This document shows, piece after piece, positions 18,901-25,814 of a DNA stretch of 64,000 nt. The notes under the pieces are model-generated. The model had not been told where the DNA came from. It saw only the letters and a program-made list of their open reading frames with translations, and ran no database searches. The translations under genes were made by a program, and so were the position numbers. How positions within the stretch are numbered: position 1 is the first letter of the stretch; the number at the start of each line of letters is the position of its first letter. Origin of the DNA: Bifidobacterium castoris (lineage in GTDB: Bacteria; Actinomycetota; Actinomycetes; Actinomycetales; Bifidobacteriaceae); the NCBI RefSeq assembly GCF_003952025.1, contig NZ_QXGI01000008.1, positions 49,148-113,147 of the forward strand, written 5' to 3'.

Positions 18901-19988
18901 CGCGGATCAACCCGGACGGCATCATATTCGGCAACCATTTGTCGTATGCGAAAAACGATGCCGGCGAATGGGCGCTGACCCTCAAGGGAGCCATCCAGTC
19001 GGGCGGGGAGATCTCGGGTGCGGTCATCACCGCGCCCACGATCCAAACCAGCCGCGCCGAGCACACCGGCATCAAATTCACCTCCGGTGGACTCGTCGCG
19101 TTCGACACCAACCAGCAGACGTCATTCGTGCTCGGCGCTGACGGGTCGATCCGGCTCAACGGCGCCGTCATGTCTAATGGCGAGATCACCGGCGCCACTC
19201 TGCAAACCTACCCGGACGCCGACAAGGGCGTGAAGATCCGGGGCAGTGAACTCGTCGCCTACGATGACACCGGAAGGGAGATGATTAACCTTGACGGCCG
19301 CTCGGGCCGCGCCATCCTGACGGGTGGTTTGCGCACCGCCCGAGCGGGCAGTCGTATCGTCATCGGCGCCATGAACGCCGGCGACGACGTGGGACTGGCC
19401 GACATCATCTTCCAAACCGACTACGGTCAGGCGTGGGATATGAGCGGAGCGTTCGTCAGGCTTCCCGACCAGGTCGTGCCCGGCGCCGGCACCCGCCACG
19501 AGAACACACAAAGCTGGACACTGACCGTCGGCGACAACACAGCGCTTAACGTGTTCCGTCGCAGAATCGGGCTCGGCGACAACACCAGCTCGAGCGGCGC
19601 CACCAACATCTACTACACCAAGACGAGCGTGAACGCGACACGGTTCGAGATTTCGATGGCCGGCAACCCCAGCAGCGGCGACGACCCGGCGGGCGTCTAC
19701 GTCAACAACCGGCGTATCGACGACCTGCCACGTGTCGTGCATTGCCGTGTCGACTATGGCAACGTCGAAAAACAGACGCAGAAGAATTTCACGTACGTGT
19801 GGCCGACGCCGTTCCCCGAAGGCACCGTCCGTGTCGTGGTCGGCTGCGAATCCAATTTGGCAGCCGCGTGCGCGCACTCGACGGCCACGAGCACGCAGAT
19901 CGATCTGCACTGGTGGAATCCCAACTCGCAGGCCGCGCGTTGCGTCGTCGGCATGCTCATCGCGACAGGAGGCAACGCGAACCTATGA
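15963..19988 (+). CDS. Collagen-like tail fibre / host-specificity protein
   Basis: 1341 residues, the probable receptor-binding fibre. In order: helical N-terminus with coiled coils (about 60-220), then Gly-X-Y collagen tracts (about 279-316, 368-392, 445-472) separated by a duplicated 77-residue module containing YFAYGTSASGANFS and DPSEYTWSLTKGNTGAQG. A jelly-roll carbohydrate-binding-like domain follows near 605-760 (LYNGGFEHGGDGWTT to YIDDCSLTDV), then repeated beta-helix-like segments (GAVITAPTIQTSRAEHTGI, GEITGATLQT). Gly-Pro-Gln tracts trimerise in other phage fibres. The TGA overlaps the next ATG. Confidence 0.85.
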   Translation: MAQHLQIKIDPDTLAMQVAQTALRTAQENQTRKAANVYVPSGDGTGVLIGDTAENGGISRYDPESETQSPLWEGISQEELDAKASEILGAASADTAAQITIVNQTINEAQQAIEANREGLEAEAYLRAEGDKAAQETVAAVRGETEKLKGDYAGMATDVASVRQDVLDTVSRVEAVEGVQEQQAKDISTAASTAASAKTSAESAERTADAAKQLATDNAAKTITGSTIEYAIGGATAAPTSGWTTDSVTRPAGATVWMRTRITYGDGRTTVTGATPVTGDTGPMGQQGIQGVPGATGPQGPQGETGPQGDKGEDGVTRYAYFAYGTSASGANFSKEPTAQSTYIGVCVSTSATQPTDPSEYTWSLTKGNTGAQGPQGPQGVAGAKGDVGEDGKTYYTYFAYGTSEAGANFSTAPTASSTYMGVCITLSDSQPTDPSEYTWSLTKGNTGAQGPQGPQGATGATGPQGATGATGVSVTALTTYYVLAASKPAKPAGKNPEGAWSTTEPELDRASNLWTSTRVDYSNGQWAWTDVTQSGAYKMAQAAQNSAEDAAKLAQDADTLSQTTAGEVDRLDKAHTITAATAATAAQNAASAQAWLNVLSSQVEELLYNGGFEHGGDGWTTNIAASAGFVQQSPWCRSGSWRAYLNGSAGTRELVSTHPVAVTVGDRYRFRVWYKLLTALSGNDNGGLRLQYSGDATVTDTTTWTDFQPAVNMVFTGDQWTEAVQEVVIPDGVKWIRARIAFTTPVDAYIDDCSLTDVTLIHEAQRQADEATQLARKLETDLANSNARLEATEAAALGAQITADSKNKRFVLSAQPEYDLLKPGDEWWQTSSKPPETYWEGEPNNSVSVLADYSGEVEHIWTWNGTRWADLMLAADSIFVRGTVSAGLVSADFFDGAIVRGGAFLTSNERIQLNDNGLAMVDAQGNPVVTLDAKTGEAILQSVNIIGAGLSAPAISGGSIEGADYTLVSGTGANKKTIARINPDGIIFGNHLSYAKNDAGEWALTLKGAIQSGGEISGAVITAPTIQTSRAEHTGIKFTSGGLVAFDTNQQTSFVLGADGSIRLNGAVMSNGEITGATLQTYPDADKGVKIRGSELVAYDDTGREMINLDGRSGRAILTGGLRTARAGSRIVIGAMNAGDDVGLADIIFQTDYGQAWDMSGAFVRLPDQVVPGAGTRHENTQSWTLTVGDNTALNVFRRRIGLGDNTSSSGATNIYYTKTSVNATRFEISMAGNPSSGDDPAGVYVNNRRIDDLPRVVHCRVDYGNVEKQTQKNFTYVWPTPFPEGTVRVVVGCESNLAAACAHSTATSTQIDLHWWNPNSQAARCVVGMLIATGGNANL
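16797..17382 (+). repeat. Tandem collagen/YFAYGTS modules inside the fibre gene
   Basis: A segment starting CTATGGCACG recurs at 16931 and 17162, a 231-bp (77-codon) offset, each copy followed by a collagen tract. The copies differ at scattered sites, so the duplication is not recent. Copy number is a likely source of fibre-length variation. Confidence 0.8.
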
Positions 19989-20353
19989 CCACGATCACAT
20001 GCGACGACGCGCAGCGGATCTGTTTCGTCACGACCGACGACGCACGCGAGCTCGCCATCCCGTACCAGGCGGTGGCGAGCTGGAAGGCGCTGCTTAACCT
20101 CGGCTCCTACGACGAGGCGCTCGACGCGATCATCGACCACACCAAACCCGGCGCCGACCCCATCGACTGGGCGGACAAGTACGAGGTGCTCGCCGGACAG
20201 GACGACCCGCAACCCGTGGCGCCCCGTATCAGCCTGTTCGCGATGCCCGCCGCGGCCTCGCAGGGGCGGTCGGCGCTGTCCGGGTTGGAGGATGTGCTCG
20301 CCGGCCTCGAACAGGATTTCGTCAATCAGGTCAAACAAGGAGGAATGAGATGA
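19985..20353 (+). CDS. Small conserved phage protein, unknown function
   Basis: 122 residues from ATG 19985, overlapping the fibre stop as ATGA. Starts with a short beta region (CDDAQRICFVTTDDARELAI), then helices with many acidic residues and an Ala/Ser linker. Position after the fibre suggests an accessory tail or fibre-assembly chaperone; I see no diagnostic motif. Confidence 0.55.
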   Translation: MTTITCDDAQRICFVTTDDARELAIPYQAVASWKALLNLGSYDEALDAIIDHTKPGADPIDWADKYEVLAGQDDPQPVAPRISLFAMPAAASQGRSALSGLEDVLAGLEQDFVNQVKQGGMR

Positions 20354-20517
20354 CCGCCAATAATGCGAATGCGATTGGTGAGGTGGACGCGAACGCGGTC
20401 GTGGACGCGTTGTGTCGGCAGATCGCCGACCTGACGCGCCAGAACGCCGTGCTCATGGCCGCTAACGCGGCCCTACTCGCGCGAGCGAACCATATGGAGG
20501 AGGCGGGCCATGAGTGA
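20350..20517 (+). CDS. 55-residue phage protein
   Basis: Small gene chained by overlaps: its ATG overlaps the previous TGA (ATGA) and its own stop lies inside the next gene's start region. One amphipathic helix rich in Ala and Asn (VVDALCRQIADLTRQNAVLM) suggests a short coiled-coil trimer such as those found in fibre-associated chaperones. AGGAATGAG upstream gives a ribosome site. Confidence 0.6.
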   Translation: MTANNANAIGEVDANAVVDALCRQIADLTRQNAVLMAANAALLARANHMEEAGHE

Positions 20518-21007
20518 TCCGGTTGAGGTGACTAACCTGCTGCCGGATCCGAAACCGGTCGAGGCGCATGCGTGGAGGCCCGGCGCCGGCAAGGATATCA
20601 GCGTCATGAGCGACGACGGCTGGATGCGGCTGACGAATAACGCGACCGGCAATGATCGTTACGTGTACATGCGTATCCAGCTGGCGGCGGGTGCGTGGCG
20701 GTTCGGTGCAGACCTCGACGAGCCGGTCGGCACCTATGCGGTCAATGAGCTGCGTTTCATCCGGCTCAATCCGACGCAGGAGATGCAGCGCGCCACGTGG
20801 GACGGCACGCCCGGCCGGCTCGTCACGCCAGCGAATGTGCTGACTGACGCGTCGACAGTCGAGCTGCGTCTGATGGTCGGGCCGAAGGCAGGCGACGCGG
20901 TGCGCGCCCGCCGCCTGCTCGTCATGAGCGACGACGACTATCAGTCCATGCTCGACTCCGGCGTCGCATGGTTCGATGGTGACAGCATCGAACCGGGGGC
21001 TTCCTAA
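20510..21007 (+). CDS. Accessory tail protein with carbohydrate-binding-like fold
   Basis: 165 residues preceded by GGAGGAGGCGG. Opens with NLLPDPKPVEAHAW and ends MLDSGVAWFDGDS, the pattern of short jelly-roll domains attached to phage fibres, and it resembles the domain in the large fibre and the product at 21090. Probably decorates the tail tip and binds host surface sugars (inference). Confidence 0.55.
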   Translation: MSDPVEVTNLLPDPKPVEAHAWRPGAGKDISVMSDDGWMRLTNNATGNDRYVYMRIQLAAGAWRFGADLDEPVGTYAVNELRFIRLNPTQEMQRATWDGTPGRLVTPANVLTDASTVELRLMVGPKAGDAVRARRLLVMSDDDYQSMLDSGVAWFDGDSIEPGAS

Positions 21008-21089
21008 CGGCCTGCACATGTGGATGGTCGTCATGCTCTGGCGGTGGTAGTGGGACATGTGCTCGCGGCCGTAGAAAGGGATAGTTGCA

Positions 21090-21617
21090 ATGCTTGAACT
21101 ACGTAATCTGTTGGTGAATCCGCGTCCGAGCGAGTCGGGGCCGGCGATGTGGCTCGCCTCGGGCGTGTCGATGCGCGTCGAGGCGGATACGCTCCGTCTC
21201 GAGTCTGACGGCGGGTCGGACAACGCGTTCGCCTGGCGGCAGGACACGTTGCCGGCGGGCGAATATGTTTTCGCCGCATTCCTGGAAGGGTCCAGCACTG
21301 GAGGTCTCGTTTCGTATGATCAGCGTGCTCTGGCTGTGACGACACAGGAGACTGGCTGGAGACTCAACGGCTGGGTGGAGTATGCGACGTTGATGACCAG
21401 GTATGCGTGCATGTTCCATCTGGAGCAGGCGGGCAACGTCAATTTGCGTCTGTATGCGCATTCGGCCGAGGGGTGCGCGGTGCGGTGGCGTGACATGCTG
21501 TTGTGCACGCTCGACGACTGGCTGGCATTGCGGGAGACCTCTTTTGATTATTTCGACGGCTCGCGCACGACGAGCAACGCCAAGGTCGTGTTCAACCCCG
21601 CATATATCACTTCCTAA
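21090..21617 (+). CDS. Accessory tail protein, paralogue of the preceding gene
   Basis: 175 residues, ATG preceded by AGAAAGGG. Begins ELRNLLVNPRPSESGP and closes LDDWLALRETSFDYFDGS, matching the 20510 product in start (NLL.(D/N)P), beta-sandwich body and FDG(D/S) ending at low identity. Two small paralogues after one fibre suggests duplicated, diverged receptor-binding accessories. Confidence 0.55.
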   Translation: MLELRNLLVNPRPSESGPAMWLASGVSMRVEADTLRLESDGGSDNAFAWRQDTLPAGEYVFAAFLEGSSTGGLVSYDQRALAVTTQETGWRLNGWVEYATLMTRYACMFHLEQAGNVNLRLYAHSAEGCAVRWRDMLLCTLDDWLALRETSFDYFDGSRTTSNAKVVFNPAYITS

Positions 21618-21694
21618 ATTCACATGCTGAAGTGGATGATTCAAGCCCGATGCGGGCCGCGTCGGACACCTAGACCATCAGGGAGGCACGGACG

Positions 21695-22036
21695 ATGACG
21701 CTCACCCCCGGCGACTGGATTACGATCGCCAGCTGCGTGCTTGGCTCGGGCACGATCACCGTCATCGTCCAGCATGTGCTCGACTGGGTGCAGGCCACGC
21801 GCCGCCGTGAGGAGACCCCCGAGGTCAAAGCCAGGAACTGCATCTCGAGGCATTCCGCGCTGTCGATGCTCAAAACCGTGCACCGTGACTCCGTGGCGCG
21901 CGGATGGGTGCCACTCGACGATCTCGAGGAGGCGCAGGAGATCTACGACTCCTACCACACCCTAGGCGGCAACGGCGCAGGGTCGCGCATCATCCACGAC
22001 CTACAGCAGATGGACAACTACCCACCCACTCATTAA
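21695..22036 (+). CDS. Membrane-anchored phage protein (possible holin or spanin-like)
   Basis: 113 residues. One hydrophobic segment near the N-terminus (about residues 5-27, ITIASCVLGSGTITVIVQHV), then a charged cytoplasmic tail with Cys and His (KARNCISRHSALSML). Located between tail and endolysin genes, so a lysis role is plausible, but a single segment is unusual for a holin and a better candidate lies at 23076. Confidence 0.5.
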   Translation: MTLTPGDWITIASCVLGSGTITVIVQHVLDWVQATRRREETPEVKARNCISRHSALSMLKTVHRDSVARGWVPLDDLEEAQEIYDSYHTLGGNGAGSRIIHDLQQMDNYPPTH

Positions 22037-22114
22037 TCAATCAGACCCAACCCATGGGGCCGTGGCAATCCCGCCGTGGCCTTTCTCATATCCAACAAAA
22101 CCAAGGAGAAAACC

Positions 22115-23062
22115 ATGACCATGAATGGCATCGATGTCAGCAACTGGCAGGCAGGTATCAATCTCGCAGCCGTGCCTGCTGATTTCGTCATCATGAAAGC
22201 CACGCAAGGCACGACCTATATCAGCCCGGATTGTGACCGCCAGTACCAGCAGGCCAAGAAAGCTGGCCGCCTGCTCGGCGTCTACCACTACGTGAGCGGC
22301 GGCAACGCACAGGCCGAAGCTGACTTCTTCATCGACAATATCAAGGGATACATCGGCGAGGCCGTGCTCGTGCTCGACTGGGAGCAGGAACAGAACGGCG
22401 CATGGCCCGGCGTCGGCTACCTCAAGAATGTCGCGCGGCGCGTCATCGAACGCACCGGAATCAAACCGATCATCTACACGATGGCGAGCGTATACGATGA
22501 CGTCGCCGCAGCGGCGAAGGAACTCGACTGTGGTTTGTGGATCGCGCAGTACGCGGACGACAATCCGACGGGCTATCAGGCGCACCCGTGGAACGAGGGC
22601 GCGTATGCGTGCGCAATCCGCCAGTACACGAGCGCGGGCCGTCTGTCCGGTTACAGCGGCGACCTCGACCTGAACATCGCGTACATGGATGCGAATGCAT
22701 GGCGCACATACGCGGCGAAGAATGGCGAACCAGCTGCGGCTCCGTCCGAGTCCGCCCCGACGCCGGCGAAGAAGAGCGAGGACACCATCGCAAGCGAGGT
22801 CATCGCCGGCGCATGGGGCAACGGGCAGGACCGCGTGAACCGCCTCAAGCAGGCCGGCTACGATCCGGCCGCTATCCAAGCGAAGGTCAACGCGCGACTG
22901 GGCGCGAACAAGCCCGCCGCCCGCACCTACACGGTGCAGGCCGGCGACACCCTCTCGGCCATCGCTGCCAAGTACGGCACCACCTACCAGCAGCTTGCCA
23001 CGAAAAACGGCATCGCCAATCCGAATCTGATCTATCCGGGTCAGGTCCTCAAAATCGACTGA
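22115..23062 (+). CDS. Endolysin: GH25 muramidase with Cpl-7 and LysM domains
   Basis: 315 residues. Residues about 1-200 are a GH25 lysozyme: [10 protein letters not shown] (Asp), [10 protein letters not shown] (Asp, Glu) and DLDLNI match catalytic sites. Residues about 220-262 ([20 protein letters not shown]) are a Cpl-7/CW_7 cell-wall-binding domain, and the C-terminal 45 residues ([20 protein letters not shown]) are a LysM. It cuts host peptidoglycan at lysis. ATG 22115 follows AAGGAGAA. No signal peptide, so export depends on a holin. Confidence 0.95.
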   Translation: MTMNGIDVSNWQAGINLAAVPADFVIMKATQGTTYISPDCDRQYQQAKKAGRLLGVYHYVSGGNAQAEADFFIDNIKGYIGEAVLVLDWEQEQNGAWPGVGYLKNVARRVIERTGIKPIIYTMASVYDDVAAAAKELDCGLWIAQYADDNPTGYQAHPWNEGAYACAIRQYTSAGRLSGYSGDLDLNIAYMDANAWRTYAAKNGEPAAAPSESAPTPAKKSEDTIASEVIAGAWGNGQDRVNRLKQAGYDPAAIQAKVNARLGANKPAARTYTVQAGDTLSAIAAKYGTTYQQLATKNGIANPNLIYPGQVLKID

Positions 23063-23075
23063 AAGGAAAACACCG

Positions 23076-23372
23076 ATGACCGACACCCTCGATGACACCC
23101 GTCACACCTACGACGATGCCGACCAGGCGCTGCCCGACAGCATGCCCGGCACCGTGGACCAGTATGTGCCGGTGTTCGACCCATCGGTGCGTACCGCGAT
23201 CTACGTGGCGTGCACCATCCTCGGCGTGACGCTCGCCGTGGCGGCTCCGGTCGCCATCGCCGCGCATGCCGCCGAGTGGGTCACTATCCTGCTGTCCGCG
23301 ATGGCCGGCGCGATCCCCACCATCGCGGCTGCATTCGGGGTCGCCTACAACCCCAACCGCCACGTCAACTAG
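23076..23372 (+). CDS. Holin
   Basis: 98 residues: a soluble acidic N-terminus, then two hydrophobic helices, TAIYVACTILGVTLAVAAPV and WVTILLSAMAGAIPTIAAAF, with a short turn. Lies 13 nt after the endolysin, ATG preceded by AAAGGAA. Size and topology fit a class II holin that opens the membrane to release the endolysin. It is the last gene before the terminator. Confidence 0.8.
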   Translation: MTDTLDDTRHTYDDADQALPDSMPGTVDQYVPVFDPSVRTAIYVACTILGVTLAVAAPVAIAAHAAEWVTILLSAMAGAIPTIAAAFGVAYNPNRHVN

Positions 23373-23402
23373 GAATAATCCCAGAATCCTGAGAAAAACC
23401 AC

Positions 23403-23447
23403 ACGCCCCGCCCTCCCGCCAACACGGTGGGGGAGCGGGGCGTTTTT
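23403..23447 (+). terminator. Terminator at the end of the phage late operon
   Basis: ACGCCCCG pairs with CGGGGCGT, with an inner stem of CCTCCCGCC/GGTGGGGG, followed by TTTTT. Marks the end of the late transcript after the holin. Confidence 0.8.
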
Positions 23448-23597
23448 GCGTCCGCAGAGGCGCGCCGTCCGTGTGTAAAATAGATGCGCCGGCACCAGTC
23501 GGAACAAAAACGGAAAATAGGTACACCATAGGCTCACCAGTAATAGGTGCAGGTGCGAGGACACGGCCTGAGAGAACGGCTGCGGACTGTATGACAA

Positions 23598-23643
23598 TCA
23601 GTCTTCCAAACTGATTACGCGGGTTCGATTCCCGTCATCCGCT
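23598..23643 (+). other. 3' fragment of tRNA-Gly(TCC): probable attR
   Basis: Anticodon arm (TCAGT/ACTGA, loop CTTCCAA with anticodon TCC), variable loop, T arm (GCGGG/CCCGT, loop TTCGATT) and acceptor 3' strand CATCCGC plus T are intact. The 5' acceptor and D arm are absent; GCGGA at 23582-23586 is a partial, probably chance, match. A 3' tRNA copy right after phage late genes is the standard attR of an element integrated at the 3' end of a tRNA; the whole tRNA should lie left of this window. Confidence 0.75.
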
Positions 23644-24038
23644 CTCATACGTTCCAACGATTTCGCCCGAAACCCTTGGAAACATTGGATTCTTAAGATT
23701 GCTGGAGTGAGTGGAATCAAGGTGAATCGTGGCGAATTGGAATAAATCCGGAATAAGTTCCCGGCATCACCCACCACGAATGTTCGCTTTTCGCACACGC
23801 ATGTTCACTAGTCACTCAAGCACAAGTGACAAGTAATCGCAGCCTTACTGCCACAAGGGTTTCAGGGCTTTACTGTTCGCTTGTCACCAGTAATACATAG
23901 ACGACCCCGCGCATAATCCGGGGGTGTCGCAACCAGTCGGACGTCAAAACGTTGCAATACCAACGATTACGATTGGTTGTCAGCATGACAGGTAAACGTG
24001 ATCGGTAAACCCGTGGCCGCCTCTCGCCGCCACACCGC
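23644..24038. other. Intergenic junction right of attR
   Basis: No convincing gene. It contains TCACCAGTAATA at 23884-23895 and ACCAGTCGGA at 23932-23941, both also present left of the tRNA fragment (23534-23545 and 23494-23503), and GTGACAAGTAAT at 23826-23837, whose GTGACAA half is inverted relative to TTGTCAC at 23881-23887. These may be integrase arm-type sites. The base composition is less GC-rich than the core genes. Confidence 0.4.
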
Positions 24039-24173
24039 CTAGGCAAGCGAGTGGCGTTTCACGATCCCCGCGAACACGTCACAAACCACGACCGCACCAC
24101 GCTCGACATACTCGATATCGAGCGCGTGACCGTTCACTTGCAGATGCCCCGAAATGGTGCTATACTTGGCCAT
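24039..24173 (-). CDS. 44-residue hypothetical protein
   Basis: Reverse-strand frame starting MAKYSTISGHLQVNGHALDI and ending IVKRHSLA, with GAAAGG 5 nt before the ATG. A beta-strand-rich small protein of unknown function. Supported by the ribosome site and sensible composition; no family recognised. It lies downstream of a strong hairpin and the XRE genes on the same strand. Confidence 0.4.
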   Translation of the reverse strand: MAKYSTISGHLQVNGHALDIEYVERGAVVVCDVFAGIVKRHSLA

Positions 24174-24205
24174 GTTAACCTTTCAGGCACTAACGGCCCG
24201 AAAGA

Positions 24206-24237
24206 AATGCCCCGAAGGCTGCAACCTTCGGGGCATT
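24206..24237. terminator. Strong bidirectional hairpin terminator
   Basis: AATGCCCCGAAGG and CCTTCGGGGCATT form a 13-bp perfect stem with a six-base loop; an outer GGCCCGAA/TTCGGGCC pair lies around it. T-rich sequence follows on both strands, so it can end transcripts from either side. Confidence 0.7.
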
Positions 24238-24312
24238 TTCATACCCTTCGGGCCGCTCACCATCGCCACACCGTGCCCAATGTGGCTACACCACGCGGAA
24301 AGCGTGGCTAGC

Positions 24313-24356
24313 GCGCCAGTCCGGTTATGATCCGGTAGGGCCAAACCCACTGGCGC
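24313..24356 (-). ncRNA. Structured three-way-junction element, copy 1
   Basis: On the reverse strand: outer 8-bp stem GCGCCAGU/ACUGGCGC; hairpin GGG-UUUGG-CCC; hairpin CCGG-AUCAUAA-CCGG. It directly follows the downstream XRE gene. A second 44-nt copy at 24700-24743 keeps every stem through compensating changes. The last loop looks like a tRNA anticodon loop with CAU, but there is no T arm or CCA end. Confidence 0.6.
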
Positions 24357-24363
24357 CAGAGCC

Positions 24364-24558
24364 TCACGGCTCCAACAGTTTACGTGGATTCCTGATTTTT
24401 AACGCGTCAGCGAGCCTCACCGCTTGCGCTAGCGTCATGTTCGAGACGGGGCGCACGCCCCGCTCGTACTCGCTCAAGCGTTGCTGAGACATACCCGCCG
24501 CGTCTGCAACTTGCTGTTGCGTCAATCCTCTGGACTCGCGTAATTCCACGAGATTCAT
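24364..24558 (-). CDS. Small XRE-family regulator, copy 1
   Basis: 64 residues, essentially one Cro/C1-type helix-turn-helix: MNLVELRESRGLTQQQVADA, then AGMSQQRLSEYERGVRPVSN. Start taken at ATG 24558; a GTG nine bases upstream is in frame, but the AAAGGA site lies 10 nt before the ATG. Too short for a dimerisation or metabolite domain. A twin gene, also 64 residues, lies 196 nt upstream. Probably a local DNA-binding repressor of unknown target; no toxin partner is visible. Confidence 0.8.
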   Translation of the reverse strand: MNLVELRESRGLTQQQVADAAGMSQQRLSEYERGVRPVSNMTLAQAVRLADALKIRNPRKLLEP

Positions 24559-24699
24559 ACTCTCCACGTCCTTTCCCCGGATGTTTCTAGTCTAGTCTCG
24601 TGGGTCATGTGTGTCGGCACGCCTTTTTGCCTCATGGCGCCGCTTGCGCGGCGAGCTTGCGCCCGTGTGCCTCTCCATGTGGGGCCGCCGGTGCTTCCC

Positions 24700-24743
24700 G
24701 CGCCAGTCAGCCTATGAGACTGTAGGACTAAACCCACCGGCGC
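24700..24743 (-). ncRNA. Structured three-way-junction element, copy 2
   Basis: On the reverse strand: stem GCGCCGGU/ACUGGCGC, hairpin GGG-UUUAG-UCC, hairpin CAGU-CUCAUAG-GCUG. Same length and order as copy 1. Differences in stems are A-U to G-U, G-C to G-U, C-G to A-U and G-C to U-G, all pairing. It follows the second XRE gene, and a further GGACGACT/AGTCGTCC hairpin covers that gene's stop codon. Confidence 0.6.
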
Positions 24744-24754
24744 CCGGACGACTG

Positions 24755-24949
24755 TCAGTCGTCCAACAATTTCCGCAAGTCCCTAACCTTCAGCGCGTCA
24801 GCGAGCTTGAGGACGGTCTTGAAACTCGCGTCCTCAATCGGACGCTTGCGCGTCTCAATTGCAGCAATGCGACTGTAGGGCAGCCCTGCACGCTCTGCTA
24901 ACTCCCGTTGGGTTAGGCCCTTGCTTTTTCTCAACTCTGCTAGTCCCAT
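24755..24949 (-). CDS. Small XRE-family regulator, copy 2
   Basis: 64 residues from ATG 24949, preceded by AAAGG; the open frame runs further upstream but without a ribosome site. Helix-turn-helix: MGLAELRKSKGLTQRELAER, then AGLPYSRIAAIETRKRPIED; C-terminus LADALKVRDLRKLLDD parallels copy 1 (LADALKIRNPRKLLEP). The two genes, their 3' structured elements and the flanking order make an old tandem duplication. Function and targets unknown. Confidence 0.8.
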   Translation of the reverse strand: MGLAELRKSKGLTQRELAERAGLPYSRIAAIETRKRPIEDASFKTVLKLADALKVRDLRKLLDD

Positions 24950-25029
24950 GTCAAAACACCTTTCAATGTCTACGATTGTACTAGCCGAGTCGGTGTCGGT
25001 AGTTGCGTCCGAGGTCGTGACACGCTTGA

Positions 25030-25325
25030 TGAAGTGGGACGGAATCATTCAGGTCTGCATCCGGCTTCATCGGGGGAATCGACAGTTCGGGACGTTGCGT
25101 CCGGAACCGTCGACAGGGCGGATGAAGTGGGACGGAAACGTAGCGTTTTGCGGGCCGAATCATCGAAGCGACCGACGGTTCGGGACGCTGCGGGTAGATT
25201 CGTCGAGGTGGTCGATGAAGCGGGACGTTGTGTCCGGAGCCGTCGAGAGGGTCGATGGTTTGGGACGGAAGAGACCGAAGTCGCGGGTAGGTTTGTCGAA
25301 TCAGTCGACGGAATGGGACGGTAGC
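25030..25325. repeat. Degenerate GGGACG/GTCGA repeats
   Basis: Seven GGGACG cores in about 300 bp, alternating with GTCGA-type elements at irregular 40-50 bp spacing. No gene seen. Related stretches occur at 25815-26050 and 43225-43325. Confidence 0.6.
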
Positions 25326-25330
25326 GTCCG

Positions 25331-25798
25331 TCAGAACGGAATCGGCGTGTGACCGGTCGCATCGAGGAAACGGATCAGGTCGTCGTAGTCGATCGCCATC
25401 GTCCTCGTGTTCGTCAGCGGATGCACGAGCAGCCGGTTGCCGACGAGCGCGCGGTCGATGAGGACGGTCACCGCGTGATTGGCGTCGTTGATGACGGCGA
25501 GCGGCGTGACGCTGCCCGGTTCGAGACCGAGCACGGCATGCAGCTGGTCAGCATTCGCGAAACTCAGGCGTCCGCTGTGCACGATGCGCGCGAGTTCCTT
25601 GAGGTCGGCGCGTTTGTCCTCGTCGAGCATGACGAGGTAATAGTCGCCGCGCGTGTTGCACAGCAGCAGGTTCTTGACGCCGACGCCGTCGATGAGCATC
25701 TTGACGAACTGCGCGGCCTCGACCGTCGTGACCGCCTCATGCTCGACCTCGTCGACATCGATGTGCAGGGTGGCGAGCGTGTCGTACAACGTGTGCAT
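25331..25798 (-). CDS. Prolyl-tRNA editing deacylase (ProX/YbaK-like)
   Basis: 155 residues, MHTLYDTLATLHIDVDEVEH onward; an open frame runs further upstream but has no support. Belongs to the YbaK/ProX deacylase superfamily that removes mischarged alanine or cysteine from tRNA-Pro in the cytoplasm. Motifs seen: VEAAQF, KNLLLCNTRGDYYLVMLDED, GSVTPLAVIND. Stand-alone members serve in trans to prolyl-tRNA synthetase. It converges on the GGGACG repeat region. Confidence 0.85.
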   Translation of the reverse strand: MHTLYDTLATLHIDVDEVEHEAVTTVEAAQFVKMLIDGVGVKNLLLCNTRGDYYLVMLDEDKRADLKELARIVHSGRLSFANADQLHAVLGLEPGSVTPLAVINDANHAVTVLIDRALVGNRLLVHPLTNTRTMAIDYDDLIRFLDATGHTPIPF

Positions 25799-25814
25799 AC
25801 CGCGGATGCTACAC

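Noticed and set aside
23582-23643. 62-nt sequence as a functional tRNA-Gly
   Set aside because: No D arm and only five of seven acceptor pairs; the spacing is too short, so it is a 3' fragment.
24051-24311. 86-codon plus-strand frame
   Set aside because: It runs through the strong hairpin, has no ribosome site and overlaps the better reverse-strand ORF.
24313-24743. The two junction elements as true tRNA-Met genes
   Set aside because: They lack a T arm, CCA end and standard length despite a CAU-containing loop.
25034-25362. Open frames of about 95-105 codons in the GGGACG repeats
   Set aside because: They are repeat-derived, present on both strands, without start signals.
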